Positions 44,440 through 56,396 are shown, counted from the stretch's first letter. The stretch is 64,000 nucleotides of DNA from Acorus gramineus (GCA_030737835.1 CM060854.1:10068690-10132689); one strand, 5' to 3'. The notes: a model not told the origin generated them from the letters alone. Numbers and translations are program-made.

Positions 44440-46926
44440 AGTTACTATTCATCATCTTCCTCCCCAAGCTTTCTCTCTCCCCTTCTCCGTTTTTCTTCCG
44501 TTTGAGCCCCCTAGACCCCTCAAACCAAGAAACTTAAAGCACGGGAAGTGTAGATCGGTGTCTTCAAATCCCGTTTCCGGCGATCCTAGCCTCCCCGACC
44601 TCCCCTCTTTGTCCTCTGATTTGGCCCGTTTCGAAGGCCAAGGTAGATCGGGGCGTGAGAAGGCCGTTGGGAAGGGTTTCGGTGCGCGGAGAGCACCCGG
44701 TCACCCCTTCCTCCCCCTCGGTAAGCTTCTTTCCCTCTTTTTCTTGTTTAGATGATTGCTAGGGGGGGGGTTTGTGTTTGGGGGTGGTCGGCGGCAGTGG
44801 GGGTCGTCGGAGGGTGGTCGGAGGTGGTCGGCGGTCGTGGGAGGGGCGGTGGTGGCGCTCGAGCAGTGGCTGGCCTGTTCCGGGCAGCAGGCAGCAGCGG
44901 CAGCGACCCAGGCGGCGCGCAGGCCGGGCGCGCGCGGGCATGCGCGCGTGCGTGCGCGGGCGTGCTTACGCGCGAGTGCGCGCGGGTCTGGTGCGGGGAG
45001 CTGCTCGGGCGGCTGTGCGCGGGGCTGTTCGTGCGGCTGTGTGCGAGGGGCTGATGGCGAGCTGCGCGCGAGGAGCTGGTCGCGCGGGTCCAGCGCGAGG
45101 GGCTGGTCGAACGGCGATGCGCACGGGTTGGCGGTGCTAGGCGTGCGGGTGCAGTGCGTGCGAGGTGGTGGCCGAGGGCAGTGCGCGCGGAGGGCGCGGT
45201 GAGGCGGCCGTGGTGCGCGCAAGGCGCGGCGAGGCGGCGGAGGTGCGCGGGGGCGTGCGGGGTGCTCGCGAGCCAGCGTATGGCGTGCGGGGGGGGGGGG
45301 GCGCGGGCTGCTGCGGCTGGGCGCAGTGGGCGCGCGGTGCCCGGGGTGGCTCGGCCGTGCGTCCAGGCGCGCGGGCAGGGGCCCGGCGGTGCGCCTGGGT
45401 GCGCGGGCTGAGGCGCGGTGGCTGCCGGGGGTGCGGGTGGTTGCCGGGGTGCTCGGGCTAGCGTGCGTGCGGGTCGTATGCACGTTTGCCCGAGTGTTGG
45501 GTGTTTAGTTGTGTATTTTTGTGGTATTTGTGGATTTGTACTCACCATATTGAATGTCTATCTTGCAGATCTAGACGGACGGTCGCGCGTCGACCCAGAT
45601 ACCGGTGAGTGGGACAATCCAACCCAGTAGAGAGGCGTTATACACACTTGGGCGTATACCGACCTCTCCTGGGGCGTCATGGACGTATATTAACCTGCAG
45701 TAATATGTAATCCATGTTTGTATGATTTAAATGTAGAATGCATGCTACCCTAGTCTTTGCATATTAGGGACTTGCACCCTTAGGATAGGTGTAAGAGCCA
45801 TGCACCATGCCCCCTGTTTCATGATAGGAAACCTCGGCCTATGCATGCGTCCTACTAGTTTATTTATTAAATTAAATGCTAGTATATGTAAATTGCATGC
45901 TTTAGATAATATTATCGGGAGGAGCCTTGCGAGGTCAACATTGAGACCCGTGTTAGGGTACTCCGTGTTCCTTGTTTGGTTGTCGGGATGTCCTGTATCG
46001 GGACCTCATGCTGCCCTCCCAAGGTTTCTAGTCCCAATAATATTATAAGTAATGTTGTATGATTGGTATGATTATTAGCATGTTAGTGAATATTATAGGG
46101 GAGGGGCCTTGCGAGGACAGCGGTGAGACCCGTGTTAGGGTACTCCGTGTTCCTTGTTTGGTTGTCGGGGTATCCTATATCGGGAACTCACGCCGCCCTC
46201 CCGAGTTTCTTTCCCCCAATGATATTCCAACCTTGCTTTTGATTGTACATGTTCCCCGCATCTTGGTTATGCGCCCTGGAGGAACTCTGAAGAGTTCATG
46301 ACATTTGAGTTGTAGAGATGTGTAGTCGGCGGATCCGAGTGGATCATATGCGTATGGATAGGCTGTTCTGTCCCCCTCGTTGGATCCGGTAGAGACTACC
46401 CCCAGCGTTAGAAAGGCCGTCCTTCGGAGGACCCACATCAGTAGGCGCCTCCCGATATTTGTGACGGACTGTGCTGAAGTTGTGGGTGGAGACCAAGTGG
46501 CCTACGGAGTGGAGGAGAGACTACCGGTGGACTAAGGGTGACCAACAGCCTAGTCAGTCCCAAAATCCTATGTCACCCGTTGAGGGTGAGGGTGAGGGTG
46601 TAGTGGGTTGGCGATGAGCGACCCGCTGGATTTGTTTATGGATGATTGTCAGTCCCAAAATCCTGAGTCCCCTGTTGAGGGGTAAGGTGAGGGTATGATC
46701 TGGGTTATGAAAATAGTGGTTTAAGATGGATTATTCATTATGTTGTTCCTGCCCCTTAGAGGCGGGATGAATAGCTGGATTAATATGTTGTGGTCAATAT
46801 TGTCTGTGATGCATGGGTTGTGCCGTTCACTGAGCGTGTGGCTCACCCCTCGCATATTTTTCCCCAGTTGCCACTGAGCCGGAGTCGGAGCAGCGGGAGG
46901 AGCTTTCCGAGGGTTTCCTTCAGTAG
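44440..46926 (+). other. Putative three-exon spliced unit inside LTR D
   Basis: Exon 1 ends at 44720 before GTAAGC. Intron 1 (44721-45568) ends ATCTTGCAG. Exon 2 is 45569-45604 (36 nt), followed by GTGAGTGGG. Intron 2 (45605-46867) ends TTTTTCCCCAG. Exon 3 runs from 46868 through a TAG at 46924-46926. The three exons share an open frame: exon 1 ends ARRAPGHPFLPL, exon 2 gives LDGRSRVDPDT and exon 3 gives ATEPESEQREELSEGFLQ, with phase 1 at both junctions. Exon 1 of this copy contains no ATG, so either initiation is not at AUG, or the exons form a spliced, AUG-free 5' leader for gag. A strong GTATGT donor near 46981 and a TTTACAG acceptor at 47092-47098 could add a further intron. No transcript has been examined. 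Confidence 0.5.
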
Positions 46927-47246
46927 CGGAGCAGCGCTACGTCTTGCGAGTGCCAGAGGCTATCAGCATCCCTTCTTGACTGTATGTATTTTATTTCCGT
47001 GCTTGGCACGTGTCTGTGTATATTCAGTTGTATTGGTGTATATTGGCTCTCACAGGACAGATGATTGAGTATCGAGTCTGTAGTATGTTTATTTACAGAT
47101 TCAGTCTTTTGCTTCCGCATTTGGTGTATATATCATGTCAGCCTCTTTGGTTGTTTGTGTATGATATATTATTGACCTCCTGTGTAGATTCTGATATTTT
47201 ATATACACTTGCCGCGTCCCGGGGACGGCCGCCCTGGGGTGTGACA

Positions 47247-48396
47247 CCTGGGGCACCATAGTTGCATATTAACTTGTATTATGTATATCTATGCATGCAT
47301 GATTATTATGTAGTATCCATGCCACCCTAGACCCTATATGTTAGGGATACTTGCCCTTTATGATATGTATAAAGGCCCATGCATCCTGATACTATGTTTT
47401 CATGCTAGGAAAGCCTCGACCTATGCATGCTTCCCATTTAGTTTAATTTATTTAAATCAAATGCGAGCTTTGTAATTAGCATGCCATAGAGAATATTATA
47501 ACCTTGTGGTTATAATATATATGCTTCCCCGCATCTTAGTTATGCGCTCTGGAGGAATTCTGAAGAATTCATGACATTTGTAGAGTTGAGATCGGTGTCG
47601 GCGGATCCAAGTGGATCGTATCTGTGTGGGTAGGCTGTTTCTCTTCCCTTCGTTGGATCCGTGTAGGGACTCCTCAGCGTTAGACAGGCCGTCCTGACAG
47701 AGGGCTCCCATCAATAGGCACCTCCTGATTTGGTTTCGGACTGTGCTGAATCGTGGGAGTAGACCAGGCGAGCTACGGTGTGGAGGAGAGGCTATCGGTG
47801 GACCAAGGGTGATTAACAGCCTAGTCAGTCCCAAAAGACCATGTCACCAGTTTGAGGGTGAGGGTGAGGGTGTAGTGGGTTGGCGATGAGCGACCCACTG
47901 GTTTGTGTAGTTGTTGCCACTTAGAGGCTATGAATGTTTTGAGGTTAATATGAATTATGATGCATGGGTTGTGCTATTCACTGAGCGTGTGGCTCACCCC
48001 CTCGCATATATTTTTCTCCAGTGATATCTGAGTCGGATCGGCAGGAGGAGCTCCCCGAGGCACGTCAGCAGTAGCAAAGCAGCGTCACGCTCTGAGTGTG
48101 AGAGGCCATTCAGCATCCCCCCCTTTGATTGTATGTATTGTATTCCGTGCTTGGGCACATGTTTGTATTATATTTGGATGTCGTTGTATATATTGGCTCT
48201 CACAGGATAGTTGATTATGTATCGAGTCTGTAATATGTCTTTAAATTACAGATTCAGTCTTTTAGCTTCCGCTATTGGTGTATATATCATGTCAGCCTCA
48301 TTGTTGTTTGTGTTGTTATTTTTGATGTTATTTAGACTGCTGATATCATATATACCATTTGCCGCGTCCCGGGGACGGCCGCCCTGGGGCGTGACA
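47247..48396 (+). mobile_element. LTR C, 3' portion
   Basis: Resumes with CCTGGGGCACCATAG, the sequence expected after the insertion point of E3, and ends GGGGCGTGACA at 48396, followed by GTAAT, the second copy of the target duplication. The third exon is at 48022-48074 with frame ISESDRQEELPEARQQ to TAG. Confidence 0.92.
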
Positions 48397-48823
48397 GTAA
48401 TAATGTAAATATATAAACATAAAAACCTAATTAATTTTGTTTTTTCTAAATCAATCGTGAACCATTCAACCTTACCATTTCTTTCCTTTTCTTCCGATCA
48501 AGATCTAATTTTTAAAAAATTGGTATTTTGATATATATGATTAATTGTTCTCAGAATAATTTTATTTCATTTTTACTAATGTAAGTATTAATAATTATTA
48601 TATCTTTGCTAATAAATAATTTGTATAATTAATTTTTATGTTTTTTTTTATTTTCGATGAAATTTATCATTTTCATGTTAAAATTAATATTTATTATTTT
48701 TATAAATATTGTATTTGGTAAGGTTAACTATGAAAAATAAATAAATAAGGGTAATTTGATATTTTCTCCAAGGCTTTTACGATTTTAATAGGTATTTGGA
48801 TATAAGTTAACTAGGATGGTAAA
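48397..48823. other. AT-rich spacer between two solo LTRs
   Basis: Continuation of the pre-insertion locus (36700-36772). No gene recognised. Confidence 0.6.
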
Positions 48824-49371
48824 TGTTATGCCTGTGTCATTTGGAGCCTTATTTTTCGATCGGAGTCACTAAAATTTTGGCTTTTAGCCACCTGCAGGAG
48901 TTGGAGCGCTCTCATTAAAAGTTTGGTTACATAATTTTTCTCCTGGAAGTTATGTATTTCCGATTTAGTATTTGGATTTAATTTTGTTAAAATCCAAGAT
49001 GGAGAGGTTTAAATATGATTTTATTATGAGATGCTCAGTTTTGAGTTAGCTTTCGTACAAAAGTGGAATTAGATCAACTGGATTCATGTAGTAAAAGTTA
49101 TGGGTATTTTTCCAAGTATACCCCGGGGATGAAAAATTCTGGCAGCAGCCCTGTTCAATGTTTAGCTCACATTTCGGAATAGCTGGGGAGATTGGATCTT
49201 GGCATAAACATGAAAGTTGTAGATAATCTTCTTGGATTTCCAACGAATTTTGAATTGTGCAATTCGGAGCTAGATTGAGGAAGTTATGGCTGTTATAGTG
49301 AAGCATGCTCAGAATTTCTAGTCAAGGATGAATTGGTCATTTCTATCCCTCTTTTAGATATTTATTTGCCC

Positions 49372-49376
<5 letters not shown>

Positions 49377-49414
<38 letters not shown>
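49377..49414. repeat. CT microsatellite in LTR I
   Basis: Uninterrupted CT repeat in the leader part of the LTR; equivalent but shorter GA/CT runs occur at 8797-8812 and 17675-17690 in related LTRs. Confidence 0.95.
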
Positions 49415-49417
<3 letters not shown>

Positions 49418-50276
49418 ACTCCCACGTCAACATTCTTGAGTCTCTCTTCCTCTCTTTCAAAGCCCCCCCCCCCCTGCCGCCCATGTGTTTGTATAATTTC
49501 CTCAAAGAGAAGAGAAGGAGAAGGTGAAGGAGGAAGAGAAAGGTTTGTGCATGTGTTGTAGTTGTTGATCTCCTCTCTCTCAAACACCTTTTCATGAACT
49601 TTCCACCCCTGATTTGCAGCCAAAGGAGGCTGAGGGAGGGCTGAGGAGGTGGTGGTAGTGGTGGTGGTGGTTGAGGTGGTCGCGGGTGTATCAAGGGCCC
49701 CCGAATCTCCCCCTTTCATCCCCCCTCCCAAGGTGAGCTCTTCCCCTTCTTTTCTTGATTTTTCATGGGTTAGGGGGGTTGTGGGGAGGTCATGCATGCT
49801 AGGTAATTGGTTTAGGGTGAGTGAGAAGTGTGAAGGAGGGGTTAAAAGGGGTTAAAAAGGGGTTAGGGAAGGCAGGGCGCGCGCTGGGGGCTGTCTGCGC
49901 GCGTGCGCGCGCAAGCGCGCACATAGGAGGGCGCTGGCAGGCGCGTAGACGGGCGCTGGCACGTGCACGCGAGGGCACAGGTGCGCGCGGAGTGGGCGCG
50001 AGGGTGCATGCGAGCGCTGGCGCGAGCGGGGGTGCGCGCGGGGAGTGCGCGCGTGTGCGCGTGGGCGCGCGCGCGCTTGCGTGCGCGTGCTGGGGCATGC
50101 GTGCGGCTGCCCAGGGGCTCGGGTAGGTGCTGGGGCACCCGGACATGCGTGCGTACGCGCGTGCTCGCATGCGTGCGAGCCCGTATGCGTGCATGTCTAA
50201 GTCTTTGGTATTTCTAATGATTTCTAAGTGCTAAATTGTGATGTTACTCACCAAATTTGATGCCCCTACCTTGCAG

Positions 50277-50315
50277 ATCTCGTCGGATGGGATGCGCGAG
50301 GTCCCGGGTTGTATG
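50277..50315 (+). other. Putative LTR micro-exon, family 2
   Basis: 39 nt between TACCTTGCAG and GTGAGTGGT. The frame reads LVGWDARGPGLY, with phase 1 at both ends as in family 1. It joins in phase to 52108, where the frame VVLGVELEFPCGVVLWAWSVL and onward stays open to the TGA at about 52289. The nucleotide sequence differs greatly from the family 1 micro-exon except at its start (ATCT) and at the splice sites. Confidence 0.45.
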
Positions 50316-52490
50316 GTGAGTGGTTCGATCCAATCCCCCCCTCTCGGGATGCGCTCGACGCGCGTAGACGCGCGTCGCGCATTGATGGGGCCCCTTAAGC
50401 TATAATATGTAGATATCTTGCATGCTAGGCTTATATACATGTATTGTATTCATGTATGAATGATTGTGTTGCATGAGCCCCTCTAGTATGGGCATGTATG
50501 TTGTAAATGTGTATGGATGTATAGAATATGGCATGTCTTAGGTAGTATTGTAATACTACTCCCACCATATTAATGGGAATATACAGTATGATTAAGTCTC
50601 GGTTAATAACGGATACCTGCCTGATATTCCCTTGCGATAAGACTCGAGGGTGTGGTGCAGCTGTTGCGCCCATGCTAATGGGGCAAAACCAGCTTCATGA
50701 GATGATGATCTCTCTCGCCCTCTCCCTCTGAACGAACTGAGTAAGTAGAGGCGATTTCCTACTCGACTCAGGTTCGTTTGGAATATTGGCATGCACCTGT
50801 TAGTGCGCGAGATCGCGCTTGACCCTTTCTTTTAAGTTGGCGATATCCAACGGATATTAGAGAATATTTTGTATGTTTATGTGATTAATGACTATGTATG
50901 CATGTGGTATGATTTATTATGATGTAAATATATGATTAGGGAGTATCCCTATGATTAATTGATATGTGATCGTGCATATGGTTCATGCACACAACTAAGA
51001 TTAATTTCTCCTCTAAAATATATGCGCATGTTAAAACTAATTAGGCCTATCTGAAATAGGCGTGGGTATGACCCGCTGTCGGGTTGTACCTTATTAGTTA
51101 GAGCGCTAGCGATGCAATCGCCCCGTGCATCCGAGCGATGCACTCATTTGGAAATTCAGGAGGATTCATTAGCTTATGGGATTATTTCTATGTGAGAGCA
51201 GAGGCAACCCCCCTTTGTGTCTGAGCGACGCAACGGTGTGGGAGTACAGTAGTATTCGATATCTCGATAAGTGATTATCGAGAGTAGTTGTTTTCCATTG
51301 GATTCGCTTTGTGAACATAGAATGTTTACTCCCAATGTCGTCCGTGTTGAAGAGGCTCGGGTTGTAGCTGTCCTGACAGAGGGCTCCCATCCGTAGGTAC
51401 CACCGATGCATTTGGGAGCGTACTGATCGTGGGAGTATACCAGGTAGAGGCTACCCGGGAGAAAGTTAATGAATGATATTGCGAGCGTGGAATCGTTCTC
51501 CCCTTCATTGGATCCGATGTAGAAACTCCCTGGCGTTAAAGCTGTCCTGACAGAGGGCTCCCATCCGTAGGTACCACCGATGCATTCGGAAGCGTACTGA
51601 TCGTGGGAGTATACCAGGTAGAGGCTACGCGGGGAAAGGGCTACCGGTGGACCAAGGGTGTAGAGCAGTCTAAGTCTCTTCCAAAAGTCCTATGTAAACT
51701 CTAAGGGGTGAGGGTGAGGATGAGGTGAAGACACATCGCCGCGTGACCCATTCGTTGTTCGTCCGTTCCCATAGTTGTTGGGTCCGGTTGTGAATCGATG
51801 TTGAAAGACATCGTTGGGCGGTTAACTCGATGTAGATGATCCAGTAGTGTTGTGTAGACCAGTAATCTCGGGTCTCCTCGACCAACGGTATGGTCTCTCC
51901 CCAAAAGTCCCAAGAGTCTCCCTCCGGGAGTGAGGGTGAGGGTGAGGTTGAGGTTGGTCGCGTTGCCGCGTGACCCTGTTATCCATGGGTTTCCACCCAT
52001 GTTTTCCTTGAAAGAAAAGTGCTTATGTATTGAACTGTTGTATGGTGATTGGTTTCCAGCCACTCACTAAGCTTGTAGCTCACCGCTCACATACTGTTTC
52101 TTTTCAGGGGTAGTGTTGGGCGTGGAGTTGGAGTTTCCCTGTGGCGTGGTCTTATGGGCGTGGAGCGTTCTACCGGCGGGTGGCGAGTGCAAGGCTGTCA
52201 GCAGTCCTAGAGTCATTGTATATATTGTAAATCGTGCATGTGGCACAGGTTGTATTTTCTTTGGTCTAGACTTGGCTCTCACAGGACAGTGATTGTGTAT
52301 TCGAGTCTGTAATAATGTTTTTGGTTTACAGACATTGTTTATATATTATGCTTTCGCTTTTCAGTCAGTTATCATTATCCTTGCTTTGCCACCTTGTGTG
52401 TTGTTGTTGGAGTCTTTATTGACCTCAGGTATTGATAGCTGATATTTTATTATTGCCACGTCTCGGGGACGGCCGCCCTGGGGCGTGACA

Positions 52491-52690
52491 GTAAATATGC
52501 ATAAGTTTTATATTTTTCAATGGTATAAAAATAAATAGGTTATTCGGATTGGTATCAAATTAAATAACATGTTTTTAGATGATATATATGTAAAAAACCC
52601 ATTTTTTTATGATAACAATTAAGCGTATAATTATGAAGTCAAACAATGTTCCACACTCTATATTTTTATAGGGTTTTTTTGCATGTATAC
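52491..52690. other. AT-rich spacer
   Basis: Remnant of the original AT-rich locus between two insertions; no gene seen. Confidence 0.6.
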
Positions 52691-53832
52691 TGTCACTCCC
52701 CAGGGCGTCCGTCCCCGATACGTGGCAAATATATATAATATCAGCAGTCCATACAGGAGATCAATAAAAGACTCTAAACAACATCGAAAATGACAACACA
52801 ATCAATAATGTAGCTGACATAATATATATACATATAGCGAAGCTTAAACGACTGAGTCTGTAATTCAAAGACATATTACAGACCAGAATACATAATCAAC
52901 TGTCCTGTGAGAGCCAATATAAACAAAGACATCCATATACAAGTGTTGTGCCCAAGCACGGATAACAATACATACAAGCAAAGAAGGGGATGCTGATGGT
53001 CTCTCACTCGCAGAACCCAAAACGTGAACGCTGCTCCGCTACTGATGTGATGCCTCGGGGAGCTCCTCCTTCATATCTGACTCAGTAACAACTGGAGGAA
53101 AAAAAATATGCGAGGGGTGAGCCACACGCTCAGTGAATGGCACAATCTATGCAACACAACTCATATTAACCTTAAAATAATTAAAGTCCCTAAACGGGAG
53201 TAACTGTACAAGCTAGTGGGTCGTAACATCGGCGACCCACCTCACCCTCACCCTCACCCTTTAGGGGTGACATGGGCCTTTTGGGACAGACTAGACTGCT
53301 CTCCACCCTTGGTCCACCGGTAGTGCTTTCCCCCGCGCAGCCTCTACCTGGTATACTCCCGCGATCAGTACCCTACGAACGCATTGGTGGTACCTACGGA
53401 TGGGAGCCCTCTGTCAGGACAGCTTTCCCAACGCCGGGGAGTCCCTACTCGGATCCAACGAAGGGGAGAAAACAACCTACTCTCACAGATACGATCCTCT
53501 TGGATCCGTCGACAACGATTACTAACACTACTAAGGTAATGAATTCTCAAGAATTCCTCCAGGGCGCATAACTAAGATGCGGGGAAACATATATTATAAT
53601 AACAAGGTTATAATATTTTCTAAGGCATGCTTATACCACCATAATCTCATTTTGATTTAATTAAATTAAACTAAATGGGAAACATGCATAGATCAAGGCT
53701 TTTCAAGCATGGGACATGGTGTCTAGGCATATATGGGCCTCTATACATGATACATGGATGTATATCCCTAGCATATAATGTCTAACATGGCATGGTTACA
53801 TCATAGCAAAACATGCATTTACATAGGTTTTC
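52691..53832 (-). mobile_element. LTR F, reverse orientation, left portion
   Basis: Starts TGTCACTCCCCAGG and follows the R/U5 end of a family 1-like LTR, with the third exon at 53091-53039 (frame VTESDMKEELPEASHQ to TAG). It is interrupted at 53832 by element E4 and continues at 62477-62576, where it is truncated again. It is preceded by TATAC; the partner duplication is lost. Confidence 0.88.
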
Positions 53833-56396
53833 TGTCACGCCCCAGGGCGGCCATCCCCGAGACGGAGCAATGGTATATATCATATCAGCTGTCTATACAG
53901 AAGATCAATAAAATACTCCAAATAACATCAAATGACAACACAGGCAATAAGGTAGCTGACATAATATATACAAATAGCGGAAGCCCAAACGACTGAGTCT
54001 GTAATTCAAAGACATATTAAAAACCCGATACATAATCAACTGTCCTGTGAGAGCGAATATATACAATGACATCCAAATACAAGTATGTGCCCAAGCACGG
54101 AATACAATACATACAAACAAGAAGGGGATGCTGTTGGCCTCTCACTCGCAGAACGTGACGCTGCTCCACTACTGCTGATGTGCCTCGGGGAGCTCCTCCT
54201 TCAGATCCGACTCAGATATCACTGGAGAAAAATATATGCGAGGGGTGAGCCACACGCTCAGTGAATAGCACAACCCATGCATCACAATTCATATCAACCT
54301 TATATAATTTATAGCCCCTAACACGGGAGCAACAACACATTCTAATGGGTCGTTTCATCGCCAACCCACCTCCCCCCTCACCCTCACCCTTTCCGGGGGG
54401 TGACATGGGCCTCTTGGGGCATACTAGACCGCTCTCCACCCATGGTCCACCCGGTAGCCTCTCCCACCCTCGGGCCTCCGCCTGGTATACTCCCACTATC
54501 AGTACAGTCCGACGCATCGGAGGTACCTACGGATGGGAGCCCTCTGTCAGGTACAGCCAACGCCGGGGAGTTCCTACATCGGATCCAACCAATAAGGAGA
54601 AGACAGCCTACTCACACGGATACGATCCTCATGGATCCGTCGACACCGATTGTAATGCTAAATAATGTCATAAATTCTCAAGAATTCCTTCAGGGCGCAT
54701 AACTAAGATGCGGGGAGACATATATTATAACAACAAGGTTATAATAATCTCCAAGGCATGCTTGAACTATGTGCTCACATTTGGTTTAATTAAATTAAAC
54801 TAGATGGGAACATGCATAGTTCGGGGCAAGGTGTCTAGGCATGCATAGGCCGCTATACATGATATAAGGGTGCATATCCCTAGCATACAAAGTCTAAGGT
54901 GGCATGGATATATCATATTTATCATGCATGCATAGCTTTACATTTATTACATGTTAATATGCAACTATGGTGCCCCAGGGGAGGGCAATGCACGCCTACG
55001 TGCATCAAACGCCTCCCTACTGGGTTGGATTGTCCCACTCATAAAAACTCGGGTCGTCACGTGACCATCCGTCAAGATCTGCAAGACAGGGGCATTCAAT
55101 ATGGTGAGTAAACTACACAAATACATAAGATATTTACTAGAAATACCCAACACTCGAACAAGCATGCATACAGGCCCGCACGCATGCGAGTGCGCGCGTA
55201 CGCACGCGAGTTCGAGTGCCCCAACACCCTCCCGAACCCACAGGCAGCTATACGCACGGCCACCCGCACGCGCACGCACGAAGGCACACGCACGCACGCG
55301 CCCCTGCGCCCCAGCCCGCGGGTCCAGACGCGCTACTGCGCCCCTGCCCGCGCGCCCAGACACGCTGCCGCGCGCGCGCTGGTGCGCGCCCCGCGCGTCC
55401 AGTCCTGCGCATGCCTGCGCGTACGGCGCCCCTACGCAGCACCCCGCGCGCACGTCGGCACGCACCGCATGCACTGCGCCCTCGCGCAGCACTCTGCGCG
55501 CACGCCCGCGCGTCTGCTAGCGAATGCCTGCGCGCGCAGACTCGCGCGCACGCGCGCGGATGACCCCGCACGCGCGCCCGAGCCCCTTCCACCCCCTCCT
55601 CAGCCCTCCCACACCCCCCTAACACCCTTGCAAGCATGCATAACCAATTAAATGCCCTAATCAAGCATCTAACCTAGCTAGGGGAGGAGAATGACTTACC
55701 AACAATGGAGGGAAAGGAAAGGGAGGAAACTCGGGTGCCCTTCGCGCACCGAATCGCCACCACCAAGACCACCACCACCAAGACCACTCACAAGGCCTAA
55801 CAAGGCTGAAATCAGGGGGGGGAAAGGAGACCATGAGAGGGAGGCAAACAAAGGGAAAGCAAAAACAAAAACCATGGAAAGGTAGATCGGAACCCTACCT
55901 TACTTTTTCCCTTCAATGGCTTTCTTGTTTTTCTTCTTCTACTAGCTCTAATGGAGGAAAAATAGAGAAGGGAAGATGAGATTTGTGTGTGAGTGAGAGA
56001 GAGAGAGAGGAGAGGAAGAAGAAGTGGACGCCCAAGTGAACTCACCCACACACACACACTCACACACTCACACTTAGGGCATTTTAGGTTTTGGGTGAAC
56101 TTTGACTTGGGTCAACCTAACCACACTAACAAACAAAGTGATTTGACCAAGTCAATGGTCAAACTTGACTTGGTCAAAGTCATCTTTGACTTGGTCAAGT
56201 CTCCCAATGACTTTTCGCTTGGTCAAAACCCGGATACGATTCGGAACTGTGAAATTCTGAACGTTACCGGAATTCGATGAAATTTTCATGAGTGGCTTGA
56301 AATGGCACCAGGACACATAATGTGCAGTTAGATTTTTAATCGGAGTTCTCAAGCTCAGGATGATAGCTAAAAGTCCAAAATTTTAGCAGTTCCGGC
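53833..56396 (-). mobile_element. 3' LTR of E4, family 1, missing its U3 tip
   Basis: Starts TGTCACGCCCCAGG with TTTTC before it (53828-53832). Third exon 54221-54169 (frame ISESDLKEELPEAHQQ to TAG). Its micro-exon (55078-55043) has lost its donor: GTGAGTG has become ATGAGTG. The GC-rich block is 55180-55600. At about 56396 it runs directly into RNase H coding sequence, so the first roughly 80-90 bp of U3, the PPT and the integrase gene are deleted. Confidence 0.92.

Larger units (their letters stand above)
44150..47246 (+). mobile_element. 3' LTR of E3, family 1 (LTR D), 3,097 bp
   Basis: Complete LTR from TGTTATATATG to GGGGTGTGACA. It is followed by CCTGG (47247-47251), the expected target copy in LTR C, whose left copy is deleted. 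Contents in order: U3 with TATA at 44413-44422; CT-rich first exon to 44720; GC-rich block with a G homopolymer near 45290; micro-exon 45569-45604; duplicated GTGTTAGGGTACTCCGTG module at about 45950 and 46130; G-rich repeat near 46575 and 46670; third exon from 46868. Confidence 0.95.
48824..52490 (+). mobile_element. Solo LTR I, family 2, 3,667 bp
   Basis: Begins TGTTATGCCTGTGTCATT and ends GGGGCGTGACA, with a perfect GTAAA target duplication (48819-48823 and 52491-52495). It is the reference intact family 2 LTR in this window. It has a long CT microsatellite (49377-49414), a first exon ending at 49732 before GTGAGC, a GC-rich block (49870-50200), a micro-exon at 50277-50315, a CG-rich palindromic cluster at 50355-50385, two copies of the GTAGGTACCACCGATGCATT module (51397 and 51567) and a third exon from 52108. 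Confidence 0.95.

Noticed and set aside
44423..44755. Exon 1 frame of LTR D as a conventional protein start
   Set aside because: The frame has no ATG after the TATA box; an apparent start at 44423 is GTG. I kept the exon as a putative spliced unit but not as a CDS.
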